From Alteromonas sp. 5E99-2 (lineage in GTDB: Bacteria; Pseudomonadota; Gammaproteobacteria; Enterobacterales; Alteromonadaceae), in NCBI RefSeq assembly GCF_017368475.1, contig NZ_JAFNJE010000008.1:62001-126000 (forward strand): a DNA stretch of 64,000 nt, written 5' to 3'. The position numbers were made by a program, and so were the translations under genes. Below are positions 35,758 through 44,429 of this stretch, piece by piece (positions within the stretch are counted from its first letter, which is position 1; the number at the start of each line of letters is the position of its first letter). The notes beneath the pieces are model-generated. The model was not told where the DNA came from. It ran no database searches and worked only from the letters and a program-made list of their open reading frames with translations.

Positions 35758-36971
35758 CAACATTAGATGTTACGTCTCGCTCTCACTGCCAAGTCTGTGG
35801 ACAAAAACGATGGCAAGATTTAAACACTCTTACAGGGGGCATATGGAACACGTCCGCAGTAGAGTTGGAAAGACAAGAGATAGACTTCACGATATCACAA
35901 TGTTTAAGTTGTCAGCATGTACAAATCAGTACAGTCTATACAGAAGACATTTTTAAAGCACTGTACTTTTCGAATACCAGCGAACCCGATATGTGGTGCA
36001 ATACTCCTACTGGAGCTCGATCACCTTATCAGGAAATGGTTGATTTTTTCGAAGACTATATTCAACCCAATTCGAATGTTGTTGATTTTGGTGCCGGAGC
36101 AGGGCTAACACTAAAACAAATAGAAAAGGATTTCCCTCAATTAAATCTGGTGTTAAATAGCGTCGATTTCCATGACAACATTCAATCAAACACTATCAAT
36201 CATATCTCGGCTGATTTGAACAACTTATCAGAAATCGCTCAGTCATTTAACAGTTCAACAATAGATTTAGCGATTAGTACCCACGTCTTAGAGCACGTTT
36301 TATCTCCTGTTGATTTTCTTTTAGATATTGCAAAAAACCTAAGTCATGACGGTACGATATTTATCGAAGTTCCCGATAGTGGAGAGAATGCAACTAGGTT
36401 AAATTTAGAGTTTACGAATTTGATCCATGGTCAGCATATTCATTATTACACTCTTGAATCACTTAACGCTATTGCCCATAAAGCCGGACTTAACGTTGTC
36501 AAATACAAACATTTGATTACCGGCGATATTCCAAGGCTGATGGTGATCCTAAAAAAATCGACAGAACTAAATAGTTCGCTAACGACGATTGGAAAACATT
36601 CAATAACTGAGGTAATCACTCTTCGCTTTAACCAATACAATACATACCTATTAAACAGTCAAAAGAAAATATTGGCCTTATTAGAACAAGGTCATCAAGT
36701 AGGGTTATGGGGAATTGGAGGTGACTTTCATTTATTAATTAAAAGTTGTACTAAGCTTCTTGATGCGATTATTCAAGAGGATATTATTTTGTACGACATG
36801 AGTTTAGCAGGGCACACTTTTAATGGAAAGACGATCCAGCCCAGCTCTAAGTTAGAAAATAACGAATTAATCGCGCTCATTGTGCCAATATATGGACCAA
36901 CAAGAGAAAAGATGAATAACATCTCTCAATTGTGGCAAACAAAGCCTATTGATATATATTCGCAGGTCTAA
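35754..36971 (+). CDS. Class I methyltransferase with zinc-type N-terminus (second of tandem pair)
   Basis: 405 residues, a full-length paralog of the preceding gene: CQVCG and CLSCQH, SAM motif VDFGAGAGLTL, STHVLEHVLSP, FIEVPDSGE, and C-terminal VGLWGIGGDFHLL. The four-base overlap (ATGA) links their translation. The pair arose by tandem duplication and diverged over their whole length. They may methylate two positions or work as a heterodimer. It is the last gene of the operon. Confidence 0.85.
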   Translation: MTTLDVTSRSHCQVCGQKRWQDLNTLTGGIWNTSAVELERQEIDFTISQCLSCQHVQISTVYTEDIFKALYFSNTSEPDMWCNTPTGARSPYQEMVDFFEDYIQPNSNVVDFGAGAGLTLKQIEKDFPQLNLVLNSVDFHDNIQSNTINHISADLNNLSEIAQSFNSSTIDLAISTHVLEHVLSPVDFLLDIAKNLSHDGTIFIEVPDSGENATRLNLEFTNLIHGQHIHYYTLESLNAIAHKAGLNVVKYKHLITGDIPRLMVILKKSTELNSSLTTIGKHSITEVITLRFNQYNTYLLNSQKKILALLEQGHQVGLWGIGGDFHLLIKSCTKLLDAIIQEDIILYDMSLAGHTFNGKTIQPSSKLENNELIALIVPIYGPTREKMNNISQLWQTKPIDIYSQV

Positions 36972-37000
36972 CGCTATAATTATCTGTGGGTAATAGCGTT
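36970..37000. terminator. Hairpin between the operon end and the convergent MFS gene
   Basis: AACGCTAT (36970-36977) pairs with ATAGCGTT (36993-37000) over a 15-base loop, starting at the stop codon of the last methyltransferase and covering the 3' end of the convergent transporter gene. The downstream bases are pyrimidine-rich on the plus strand (TTTAACTCTTTCTC). It is a weak candidate for the operon terminator. Confidence 0.4.
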
Positions 37001-38548
37001 TAACTCTTTCTCTATTTCTTCTAGTGATAAGCCCTTGGTCTCAGGTACGAACTTGTAAACCATCATAAAGCCTACGGCAGCGAACACGCCATACAGGATA
37101 AATGTTGTGGCCGAACCTAAATTCTCTAGTTCCCAAGGAAATACCAATGTGATGATAAAACTACACAAACTATTTATAACACTTACGGCTGAAATTGCTA
37201 AACCCCTTAAGTGATTGGGGAATATTTCGCTAAACATGACCCACATAACAGGCCCTAATGATACGGCAAAAGACGCCACGAAAAACAGAATACCAAGGAG
37301 TATTAGTGTGGCATTAAGCTGTGCTGCAGCTTGTATAATAGCGCCTTGATGAGATTGTAAGTTTACGCTTCCAATGAGATCTGCAACTGCATTTTTGAAC
37401 TCAACGTCTGAACTGTAAATTACGTCTTGTATTGCGCTAAGCTCCGTATGCTTGTCGATTTGAGTCAAGCTTGCGATGTCGTTAGCGGTTAAAACGTATT
37501 GTGCTTCTCGATAACCATAGCTACAGATAAGCATACTTATCACTACGCCAGTTAAACCAAAAAGCAATAAAGGCTTTCTTCCCACTTTGTCAATTAAGGC
37601 CATGGCGACTAACGTAAATATGATATTGATCACTCCCACCCAAATGGCTTGCGCAAATGCAGCGTTAGTCCCGATTCCGCTTTGCTCAAAAATGCTAGGT
37701 GCATAGAAATAAATCGCATTTACCCCCGTGACTTGTTGAGCTATTCCAACAATCAAACCCACACCGAGCACGAAGCGCATTTTAGAGCCGAACAAAGCGC
37801 TCAAACGATTAACTAAAGGTGAGCAAACCTTACCGGTGTTTTCAATGTGCAAAATTTCTCTGCTTTGTTCCTGCTCGCTCATAGCGGGATACAGTTTTGA
37901 TAACGCTGTTTTAGCCTCATTGTGTCTGCCCGTGACTGTTAACCAACGAGGACTTTTAGGAATAAAAAACAAACCAATGAAATACAAAAGAGCGGGCAAA
38001 ACTTCTAAGCCCAGCATCCATCGCCATGTATGGGTGTCGATACCAAAATGCGTTACCCATAGCGCATTAGATTGGCTAAAGCCTAGAATGAAATAATTTG
38101 CAAAATAGGCCACGGAAAAACCAATGACGATATTGAGTTGGTTTATAGAAACCATTTTTCCTCTGGCCTCTGGACGAGATATTTCGGCAATATACATAGG
38201 CGCTATCATTAATGAACAAAATGCGAGACCGCCGATGAATCGAGCGGCTATCAACCAGCTTTCATTTATTGCGATGGCAGAGAGCGCTGCACTTACTAAG
38301 TACAAAAATGCAATTATTTTGAGGGTGGTACGGCGATCAAAGGTATCCGCAAGAAAACCCGCAAAAATCGTGGCGACGATAGCACCTAGAGTAGGGGCGC
38401 TGACAATGAGCCCTTGCTCTATTGTAGAGAGTTCAAATTCTGTAGTAATTTGTGCGATAGCGCCGGAGATAACCGATGCGTCAAAACCGAATATAAACCC
38501 ACCTAACGAAACGATAAGAGTGTAAAGTAGAACTTTGTTATTTTTCAT
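36980..38548 (-). CDS. MFS sugar porter
   Basis: 522 residues with 12 hydrophobic segments. Sugar-porter signatures are present: GGFIFGFDASVISGA in TM1, GFLADTFDRRT, PKSPRWL after TM6, QQVTGVNAIYFYAP in TM7, DKVGRKPLLL and PETKGLSLEEIE at the C-terminus. It has an enlarged loop around residues 350-400 between TM9 and TM10. It probably takes up a hexose or pentose by proton or sodium symport. It is convergent with the preceding operon and unlikely to be part of it. Confidence 0.9.
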   Translation of the reverse strand: MKNNKVLLYTLIVSLGGFIFGFDASVISGAIAQITTEFELSTIEQGLIVSAPTLGAIVATIFAGFLADTFDRRTTLKIIAFLYLVSAALSAIAINESWLIAARFIGGLAFCSLMIAPMYIAEISRPEARGKMVSINQLNIVIGFSVAYFANYFILGFSQSNALWVTHFGIDTHTWRWMLGLEVLPALLYFIGLFFIPKSPRWLTVTGRHNEAKTALSKLYPAMSEQEQSREILHIENTGKVCSPLVNRLSALFGSKMRFVLGVGLIVGIAQQVTGVNAIYFYAPSIFEQSGIGTNAAFAQAIWVGVINIIFTLVAMALIDKVGRKPLLLFGLTGVVISMLICSYGYREAQYVLTANDIASLTQIDKHTELSAIQDVIYSSDVEFKNAVADLIGSVNLQSHQGAIIQAAAQLNATLILLGILFFVASFAVSLGPVMWVMFSEIFPNHLRGLAISAVSVINSLCSFIITLVFPWELENLGSATTFILYGVFAAVGFMMVYKFVPETKGLSLEEIEKELNAITHR

Positions 38549-38647
38549 TTGTGATTTTTATGTGTCGTTTTTGTTAACAGAACATAAAAATAAAATATTT
38601 AAAAGAAAAATCGTAGTTTTAAATGTATATGAGATGAAGGAAAAGTC

Positions 38648-39562
38648 GTGTTTGATGTAAAAAAATTAGCTTGGTGTTTATTTGTGATGGCTTGTGTAAG
38701 CCTTTCGTTTGGCTCCAAAGGCCAAGTCGCCTCAGACTTAATCCTTGTTTCAATAAGTGATATTAAAGACCACCGCCATTTTAGCGTGACCCGTATCACT
38801 GACAACGAAGAGTATTCGAACCAACCTTATTTTACCCCATCAGGAGAGGGGGTGTACTTTACTCAAGCACTTGGAAAGGACGCAGCGCAAACCGATATTT
38901 TTTATTATAACTTAACCGATAAAACCTCAACGAATTTGACTCATTCTGCTGGTTTATCTGAGTACTCTGCAACACCTACGTCTAAGGGCTTTAGCTCAAT
39001 TCTTGTTGACGAAGCTGGAAAACAATGGCTTTGGTCGTTCAGTTCAGAAGGTAAATCTTTGGGGAAATTACATCCTGCTGAGCCTGTAGGTTATCATGTG
39101 TGGGAAAAACCTGAGACTGCACTGGCCTTTGTATTAGGTGAACCTCACACGTTACAACGCTTATACAGCAATGGAAGTGCGAGTATTATCGATTCTAATA
39201 TTGGTCCCAGTTTATGGTCTATTCCAAACCAAAATGCAGTGAGTTATACAAAAGAGTTTGGTGGTGATAATAACCTGTGGTTAATGTCACTGGCAGAAGG
39301 AAAAGCAAAGGCCAGTAAGCTAACCATTATGCCCAATAATGTCACATATTATACTTGGCTGAAGGATGGTGCGGTATTAACAGCGCAAGGCCCGCAATTA
39401 TTGTTAAATCACGTTTTTACAGAAAACCCTCGTTGGGTTCCGTGGCTAGATTTGTCAGCCTATTGTGGCTCTGTCAGTCGTATTCATAGCTATCAGCAAG
39501 AAAAGGCGTTAAAACTAGCTGTGGTTTGCGAGTCGCCGAGTGATAAACTTAAGGCTGAATAA
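38648..39562 (+). CDS. Secreted TolB-like beta-propeller protein
   Basis: 304 residues. Starts at a GTG with AAGGA upstream. A signal peptide (LAWCLFVMACVSLSFGSKGQ) leads to repeated blocks of the TolB/WD40-like type (NQPYFTPSGEGVYFTQ, DIFYYNLTD, SEYSATPTSKGFSSILVD, NLWLMSL). It is probably periplasmic and non-enzymatic. The function is unknown. It is 14-20 bases ahead of a DUF1624-like gene, so the two may be co-transcribed. Confidence 0.8.
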   Translation: MFDVKKLAWCLFVMACVSLSFGSKGQVASDLILVSISDIKDHRHFSVTRITDNEEYSNQPYFTPSGEGVYFTQALGKDAAQTDIFYYNLTDKTSTNLTHSAGLSEYSATPTSKGFSSILVDEAGKQWLWSFSSEGKSLGKLHPAEPVGYHVWEKPETALAFVLGEPHTLQRLYSNGSASIIDSNIGPSLWSIPNQNAVSYTKEFGGDNNLWLMSLAEGKAKASKLTIMPNNVTYYTWLKDGAVLTAQGPQLLLNHVFTENPRWVPWLDLSAYCGSVSRIHSYQQEKALKLAVVCESPSDKLKAE

Positions 39563-39576
39563 CAAATTGATGTAAT

Positions 39577-40311
39577 GTGTTAATGCTAGCAATAAAGAAT
39601 CTTTCAAATCGAATTTATCAGGTAGACATTGTACGAGGTATAGCCTGTGTATCTATGCCTATTTTTCATACCGTGTATAACTTGTATGCGCTTGGGCTTA
39701 TAAGCGAGCCACTGACACGTTCATTGTTTTGGGTTGTATATCAAAAAATAGGTTTAGGTACTTTTGTATTTGTATCCGGAATGTCGTTTATTTTAAGTAC
39801 TCAAAATGGCGTAAACTGGCCGCAGTTAAATCGGCGGTTACTTAAACTTGGTGGAATTGCCGCAGCAATATCTTTGATAACATGGTTAGTGTTCCCCGAT
39901 AAATTTGTCAAATTTGGTGTTTTACACTTTTTTACCGCTGCACTTTTGCTCGCGCCATTTTTTAAGCAATTGAAGTATTGGGCGCTGATACCCGCGGCCA
40001 TTATTTTAATAACTTACGCTATTGTGGGGAAAGGGGGGCTAGTATCAAACCTATGGCTCTATCCATTTGGGTTAATGAGCCATCGCCCCAGTAGCGTAGA
40101 CTACATTCCGTTGATCCCTTGGTTTGGTGTATTTTTATTGGGAATGGTAAGCGCCTATTCTTTGGTTGGTCGAGTCTCTAAAACCACGCCCGCAACATGG
40201 ATGAAGCCACTTATTTGGTTAGGGCAACATTCATTGTTTTTTTATATTGCTCATCAAATTGTGGTTTATGGTGTATTAATGGCAATTGCGCTATTGATTA
40301 AGTCGTTTTAA
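39577..40311 (+). CDS. DUF1624/HGSNAT-like membrane protein
   Basis: 244 residues with about seven membrane segments. The N-terminal VDIVRGIACVSMPIFHTVYNL block resembles the heparan-alpha-glucosaminide N-acetyltransferase catalytic domain (DUF1624), where the histidine is used in transmembrane acetyl transfer. The C-terminal GQHSLFFYIAHQIVVYG is typical of such acyltransferases. It may start at GTG 39577 or ATG 39583. The substrate is unknown. Confidence 0.8.
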   Translation: MLMLAIKNLSNRIYQVDIVRGIACVSMPIFHTVYNLYALGLISEPLTRSLFWVVYQKIGLGTFVFVSGMSFILSTQNGVNWPQLNRRLLKLGGIAAAISLITWLVFPDKFVKFGVLHFFTAALLLAPFFKQLKYWALIPAAIILITYAIVGKGGLVSNLWLYPFGLMSHRPSSVDYIPLIPWFGVFLLGMVSAYSLVGRVSKTTPATWMKPLIWLGQHSLFFYIAHQIVVYGVLMAIALLIKSF

Positions 40312-40395
40312 ACCTTTTACCTTGGATTGCTTGAAAATAACCAATACAATCCCACATACATAAAGACGTGAAACAGACATTAAGAGAGAGAATGT

Positions 40396-40743
40396 ATGGA
40401 TAGTTCAGAACAAACCACAATTGAACGTATCAAAGAGCAGATTAGCGAAAACCCCATTTTGTTGTATATGAAAGGATCACCTAAGTTGCCTAGCTGTGGT
40501 TTTTCATCTCAAGCATCTCAAGCGTTAATGTCTTGCGGAGAAGCCTTTGCTTATGTGGATATTCTACAAAATCCTGATATTCGTTCAGAATTGCCAAAAT
40601 ATGCAGAATGGCCGACCTTCCCTCAGCTTTGGGTAGACGGTGAGCTTGTTGGTGGCTGCGACATCATCATGGAAATGAGCCAGCAAGGTGAGCTGCAAAG
40701 CTTGGTAAAAGAAACGGCAGAGAAACATAAAGCCGCAGAATAA
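40396..40743 (+). CDS. grxD: Monothiol glutaredoxin Grx4
   Basis: 115 residues with the active site CGFS (KLPSCGFSSQ) of monothiol glutaredoxins, plus WPTFPQLWVDGELVGGCDI. These bind a [2Fe-2S] cluster with glutathione and deliver or sense iron-sulfur clusters. It is divergent from nothing close and convergent with bfd, sharing a bidirectional terminator. Its neighbours bfd and peroxiredoxin also concern iron and oxidative stress. Confidence 0.96.
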   Translation: MDSSEQTTIERIKEQISENPILLYMKGSPKLPSCGFSSQASQALMSCGEAFAYVDILQNPDIRSELPKYAEWPTFPQLWVDGELVGGCDIIMEMSQQGELQSLVKETAEKHKAAE

Positions 40744-40744
40744 A

Positions 40745-40770
40745 AAAAGCCGACATGATGTCGGCTTTTT
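40745..40770. terminator. Bidirectional terminator between grxD and bfd
   Basis: GCCGAC (40749-40754) and GTCGGC (40760-40765) form a stem flanked by an A-run on the left and TTTTTCTTTT on the right. It directly follows the grxD stop and lies 18 bases past the convergent bfd stop, so it can end both. Confidence 0.85.
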
Positions 40771-40787
40771 CTTTTCAATTATTTGTA

Positions 40788-40982
40788 TTAGCCTACGTTT
40801 TTGAACAAGGATTCATCAACAATAGTTTCATCTATAATACTTTGTGCGAGTTGAATGCAGGTTCCACAATTTGAACCTAACTCTACAATTTGTTTTAGTT
40901 CACGCATATTCCCAGCACCATGATTAGATACTGCATTTTTTATGTCTTTGTCGGTAACACCGAAACACATACAAACGAACAT
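40788..40982 (-). CDS. bfd: Bacterioferritin-associated ferredoxin
   Basis: 64 residues. The [2Fe-2S] ligands are Cys4, Cys6, Cys39 and Cys42 (CMC, NCGTC), the standard Bfd pattern. Bfd reduces bacterioferritin so that stored iron is released when iron is short. A good Fur box lies just upstream. No bfr gene is nearby. Confidence 0.95.
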   Translation of the reverse strand: MFVCMCFGVTDKDIKNAVSNHGAGNMRELKQIVELGSNCGTCIQLAQSIIDETIVDESLFKNVG

Positions 40983-41005
40983 GCTAAAACTCTTAAAAAT
41001 AAACT

Positions 41006-41024
41006 GATAATGATAATAATTGCT
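41006..41024 (-). promoter_or_regulatory. Fur box upstream of bfd
   Basis: GATAATGATAATAATTGCT matches 15 of 19 positions of the classical Fur consensus, including the first 12 in a row. It ends 23 bases before the bfd start codon, where it would cover the promoter. Iron repression of bfd is well known in other gammaproteobacteria. It could also reach the divergent peroxiredoxin gene. Confidence 0.75.
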
Positions 41025-41138
41025 ATTTGATGTTTTTGCAACTGAAAATAATTTCTGTTTTGACTTGATTCTGGTTAAATTGGACCAATTGATACTGTGT
41101 AAACATAGGGTTACAGCTTACTATAATTGGAGTGAATA

Positions 41139-41744
41139 ATGAGTGTACTTGTAGGGCGCCAAGCGCCAGATTTTAAAGCTGCGGCAGTATTAGGTACTGG
41201 CGAAATTGTTGATGAATTTGTATTCAGTGAAGCGGTTAAAGGCAAAAAAGCCGTTGTCTTCTTTTACCCTTTAGATTTCACATTTGTTTGTCCTTCAGAA
41301 CTTATAGCATTTGATAAACGCTATGAAGATTTTAAATCACGTGGTGTAGAGGTGATTGGGGTATCAATCGACTCTCAGTTTTCTCACAATGCATGGAGAA
41401 ACACACCCGTAAATGAAGGCGGAATTGGTCCAGTACAATATACCCTTGTAGCTGATGTTAAGCATGAAATTTGCCAAGCTTACGATGTTGAGCATCCTGA
41501 TGCAGGTGTTGCGTTCCGCGGCTCTTTCTTAATTGATGAAACAGGGCTTGTTCGCCACCAAGTTATTAATGACTTACCTCTTGGTAGAGACATTGACGAG
41601 ATGCTGCGCATGGTTGACGCACTAGCCTTCCACGAAGAGCACGGAGAAGTGTGCCCTGCTGGGTGGCAGCAAGGTAAATCAGGTATGGATGCTAGCCCAG
41701 CCGGTGTCGCTAAATACTTAGCGGAAAAATCTGACGAACTTTAA
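41139..41744 (+). CDS. Typical 2-Cys peroxiredoxin (AhpC/TSA family)
   Basis: 201 residues. The peroxidatic cysteine is in [12 protein letters not shown] and the resolving cysteine in EVCPAGW near the C-terminus. It reduces hydrogen peroxide and organic peroxides using thioredoxin or a similar donor. A clear SD (GGAGTGA) precedes the ATG. It is divergent from bfd. Its 3' end overlaps the convergent rnt gene by four bases. Confidence 0.95.
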   Translation: MSVLVGRQAPDFKAAAVLGTGEIVDEFVFSEAVKGKKAVVFFYPLDFTFVCPSELIAFDKRYEDFKSRGVEVIGVSIDSQFSHNAWRNTPVNEGGIGPVQYTLVADVKHEICQAYDVEHPDAGVAFRGSFLIDETGLVRHQVINDLPLGRDIDEMLRMVDALAFHEEHGEVCPAGWQQGKSGMDASPAGVAKYLAEKSDEL

Positions 41745-42379
41745 TTTTCTTCAGTTATGAGGGGCCAGCCCCCTAATGATTTAAAACGGTTGACCATATA
41801 ACAAAAAAGGTCAGCCGTTTTTTGTGTGTCATATAAAGCGCTGTGCGCTTCTTTTTGATCAAAACTTATACCTGCCGCCTGACACGCTTTAACTAATACA
41901 GTTTGACCAAGAGTTAAAGCAGCAAGACTGGTTGTATCAAAAGAAACAAAGGGGTGAAAAGGTGAGCGCTTTAAATTGACTCGTTCAATGGCCGCATTCA
42001 TAAACGATTGGTCGAAATGAGCATTGTGGGCAACGATAACTGAGCGCTGGCAATCAGCTGCTTTTTGCGCTTTTCTAACCGCTTTACACAAGCCTTTTAT
42101 TGCTTCTTCTTCAGACACTGCGCCACGTAACGCGCAGTGAGGGTCAATACCGTTAAACTCAATGGCGGCGGGTTCTATATTTGCGCCTTCGAATGGGATA
42201 ACATGGTAATGCTCAATAACATCTTTCACTAAAAAACCGTTTTCATCGAATTTCAATGTCACCGCGGCTACTTCAAGTAGGGCGTCAGTTTTAGGGTTAA
42301 ATCCCGCAGTTTCTACGTCAATAACGACGGGAAAATAACCGCGAAAACGAGTGTTAAATGTGTCGGAAGAATTACTCAT
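41741..42379 (-). CDS. rnt: Ribonuclease T
   Basis: 212 residues from the ATG at 42379; an in-frame extension to 42409 is unlikely as RNase T starts close to the exonuclease domain. DEDD-type 3'-5' exonuclease with [11 protein letters not shown] (Exo I), NAHFDQSFM (Exo II) and [14 protein letters not shown] (Exo III, DEDDh). It trims tRNA and other stable RNA 3' ends. It lies next to motY, as in Vibrio, and grxD and gloA are nearby as in E. coli. Confidence 0.95.
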   Translation of the reverse strand: MSNSSDTFNTRFRGYFPVVIDVETAGFNPKTDALLEVAAVTLKFDENGFLVKDVIEHYHVIPFEGANIEPAAIEFNGIDPHCALRGAVSEEEAIKGLCKAVRKAQKAADCQRSVIVAHNAHFDQSFMNAAIERVNLKRSPFHPFVSFDTTSLAALTLGQTVLVKACQAAGISFDQKEAHSALYDTQKTADLFCYMVNRFKSLGGWPLITEEN

Positions 42380-42511
42380 GAGATACCAATCAATAGTGCA
42401 TAAATACAATTATACCATTTGCGGTGACGGGCAACAGCTCTTATATTAAGACTAAAGCTATCTGTTTAAATGACGATAACGAGTAGAGCTAACGGGAAAG
42501 AAACGAGCACA

Positions 42512-43381
42512 ATGAAATATCGACTTTTAACACTCGCCATAAGTATCGGTCTTTGCACAACTGCAAATGCTGCAATGCGTCATTACAATGCACCTATAGA
42601 ATCTTCTCAGTGGGTGTTAAAAACTGACTCAAAACTTCAGTGTGCTTTGGAACACAATGTGCCTGGCTATGGCGTTGCCATTTTTAGTAGTGTTGCGTCG
42701 AAACAACTAAATATGTTGTTTGACTTAGATATGAAGTTACTTCCTAAGCATTTTGATACTGCCGCTGTTTACTCGGTACCTCCGTCGTGGATGCCGGGAA
42801 AAGCACAGCGTAAAATTGCCGATATGACACTGCGAACACAGTACGATGGCGATCTGCCTGAAAAAGTCGCATGGACTATGCTCTCAGAGTTAGAAAAAGG
42901 GTTTCGGCCTACTTTGCATTATCAAGATTGGTACAACGACAACGATAAAGTGGTTGTTAGTTTAAATGCCAGTAATTTCTATGATACCTATACTGCGTTT
43001 ACCGATTGTATTACTAATTTGCTTCCTTATAGCTTTGAAGATATTGCTTATACGGTGTTAACGTATGAAAGTAATAGTATTGATTTAACACGGTATTCCC
43101 AGAAGCAACTCAACCGAATCGGTGAGTATTTAAAAGCAGATAACAACTTAGATTTAGTCCTTGTTGATGGCTATTCAGACGCTTATGGCGCGCGCTACAA
43201 AAACCAACAGCTTTCTGTTGAACGGGCTGAAACCATAAAAGGGTATTTTGTAGAAATGGGCGTTGAAGGCGATAGAATTGATGTAACCGGGCACGGTGAA
43301 CGAAGACACATATCGCCCAATGATACACCTGAAGCGCGAGCAAAAAACCGACGAGTTGTGGTGCAACTTAGTCGTTCTTAG
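42512..43381 (+). CDS. motY: Sodium-type flagellar motor protein MotY
   Basis: 289 residues. The chosen ATG at 42512 begins a clean signal peptide (MKYRLLTLAISIGL...ANA); an in-frame upstream ATG at 42470 would bury it. The N-terminal domain (MRHYNAPIESSQWVL) is that of MotY, which forms the T-ring of sodium-driven polar flagella. The C-terminal OmpA-like peptidoglycan-binding domain has VDGYSDAYGARYKNQQLSVERAE and GHGERR. It is alone here without other flagellar genes. The 3' end overlaps the GDPD gene by 14 bases, convergently. Confidence 0.93.
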   Translation: MKYRLLTLAISIGLCTTANAAMRHYNAPIESSQWVLKTDSKLQCALEHNVPGYGVAIFSSVASKQLNMLFDLDMKLLPKHFDTAAVYSVPPSWMPGKAQRKIADMTLRTQYDGDLPEKVAWTMLSELEKGFRPTLHYQDWYNDNDKVVVSLNASNFYDTYTAFTDCITNLLPYSFEDIAYTVLTYESNSIDLTRYSQKQLNRIGEYLKADNNLDLVLVDGYSDAYGARYKNQQLSVERAETIKGYFVEMGVEGDRIDVTGHGERRHISPNDTPEARAKNRRVVVQLSRS

Positions 43382-44429
43382 TTTGCTCGGCCCATGCTTT
43401 TACTGGTGGTACCTGATCGGTAAATATGCCATGAACGGGAATTTCATTTAAGAGTGACAATAAAGAATGAGCCGTTTGTCCTTCAGGTAGCGCATCGACT
43501 CTGAAGGTATAAGGGTGAATAAATAAATTAGTTTTTTTGAGTTTTTGGGTTAATTCAGTGTATTGCCAATTTTGTTCGGACTGAACAATAAGTTGATTAA
43601 ACCAAGGACCAACACCGTCTACATAACGAGAAAGTTCTGTTAGCCCCGCTTCCGTTTGCAAATAATCATAATCTGTTGAAGACTCATTCCATTCATTTTC
43701 GGCGAGTAGCTGAACTAATTTTGTATTGAGGTTTAGCTCAGTTCTTAGTCTTTTTATTTCTTTAAAATCAAAGCATTGCACAATAATGTTGGCATTGTGA
43801 TTATTCAGTTTATATTGGTTTAGTAGTTGAACGACGGTTGCACTAATATCAAAACCTTCGGCCTTGTGAAACTCAGGTGATTTTATTTCGGGGTACAAAC
43901 CAATGTTGCTACCTGTGGCTTTATTCAGATACAGTATTGTCGTGATATGTTCTTCAAAAGTGGCAAGAGTGAAATGACCGAGGCCTTGATAACGTGCTGG
44001 AAACACTTGAGTTTGATTATTATTTTGCCTTTCATGAACACGAAGCTGTTTGATTTCATTTAACGTGAAATCAATGGCATACCACCTACCATCAGCACGC
44101 TTTTTATTTGGGTATTTTGTTTCTACATCAGTCACAGTTTCCAGGTGAATGTCGTGTAGAACAATGGGAATGCCGTCTTTTGTAAGCACTATATCTTGCT
44201 CTATATAGTCAGGCTGTTGCCCGTGGGCGAAAACAGTGGACTCTAACGTGTGCTCAGGCAAATAACCGGGTGCGCCGCGGTGAGCAATAATGTCGAAGGC
44301 AAACGCTACGGCGGACGGTAAAATAAGACTAAAGAGAGCAGCTAATATTAGCAATGGATGCTGCTTGTGTGCTCTCGTATTTGACCTGGTTTTATTTGTT
44401 ACCGCTTTTATCAGCATTGAGTTTACCAT
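43368..44429 (-). CDS. Periplasmic glycerophosphodiester phosphodiesterase (GlpQ-like)
   Basis: 353 residues. A basic N-region and hydrophobic segment (PLLILAALFSLILPSAVAFA) form a signal peptide. The GDPD TIM barrel starts with IAHRGAPGYLPEHT, and YIEQDIVLTKDGIPIVLHD supplies the metal-binding Glu and Asp and catalytic His. It hydrolyses glycerophosphodiesters to glycerol 3-phosphate and an alcohol in the periplasm. The start overlaps the upstream glycosyltransferase by 38 bases; an ATG at 44417 is an alternative. Confidence 0.9.
   Translation of the reverse strand: MVNSMLIKAVTNKTRSNTRAHKQHPLLILAALFSLILPSAVAFAFDIIAHRGAPGYLPEHTLESTVFAHGQQPDYIEQDIVLTKDGIPIVLHDIHLETVTDVETKYPNKKRADGRWYAIDFTLNEIKQLRVHERQNNNQTQVFPARYQGLGHFTLATFEEHITTILYLNKATGSNIGLYPEIKSPEFHKAEGFDISATVVQLLNQYKLNNHNANIIVQCFDFKEIKRLRTELNLNTKLVQLLAENEWNESSTDYDYLQTEAGLTELSRYVDGVGPWFNQLIVQSEQNWQYTELTQKLKKTNLFIHPYTFRVDALPEGQTAHSLLSLLNEIPVHGIFTDQVPPVKAWAEQTKND

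Noticed and set aside
24926-36971. Polyketide or fatty-acid (omega-3 type) biosynthesis cluster
   Set aside because: No multidomain synthase, chain-length factor, dehydratase or acyltransferase is present, and the PseI/PseG/SpsF homologs point to sugar modification.
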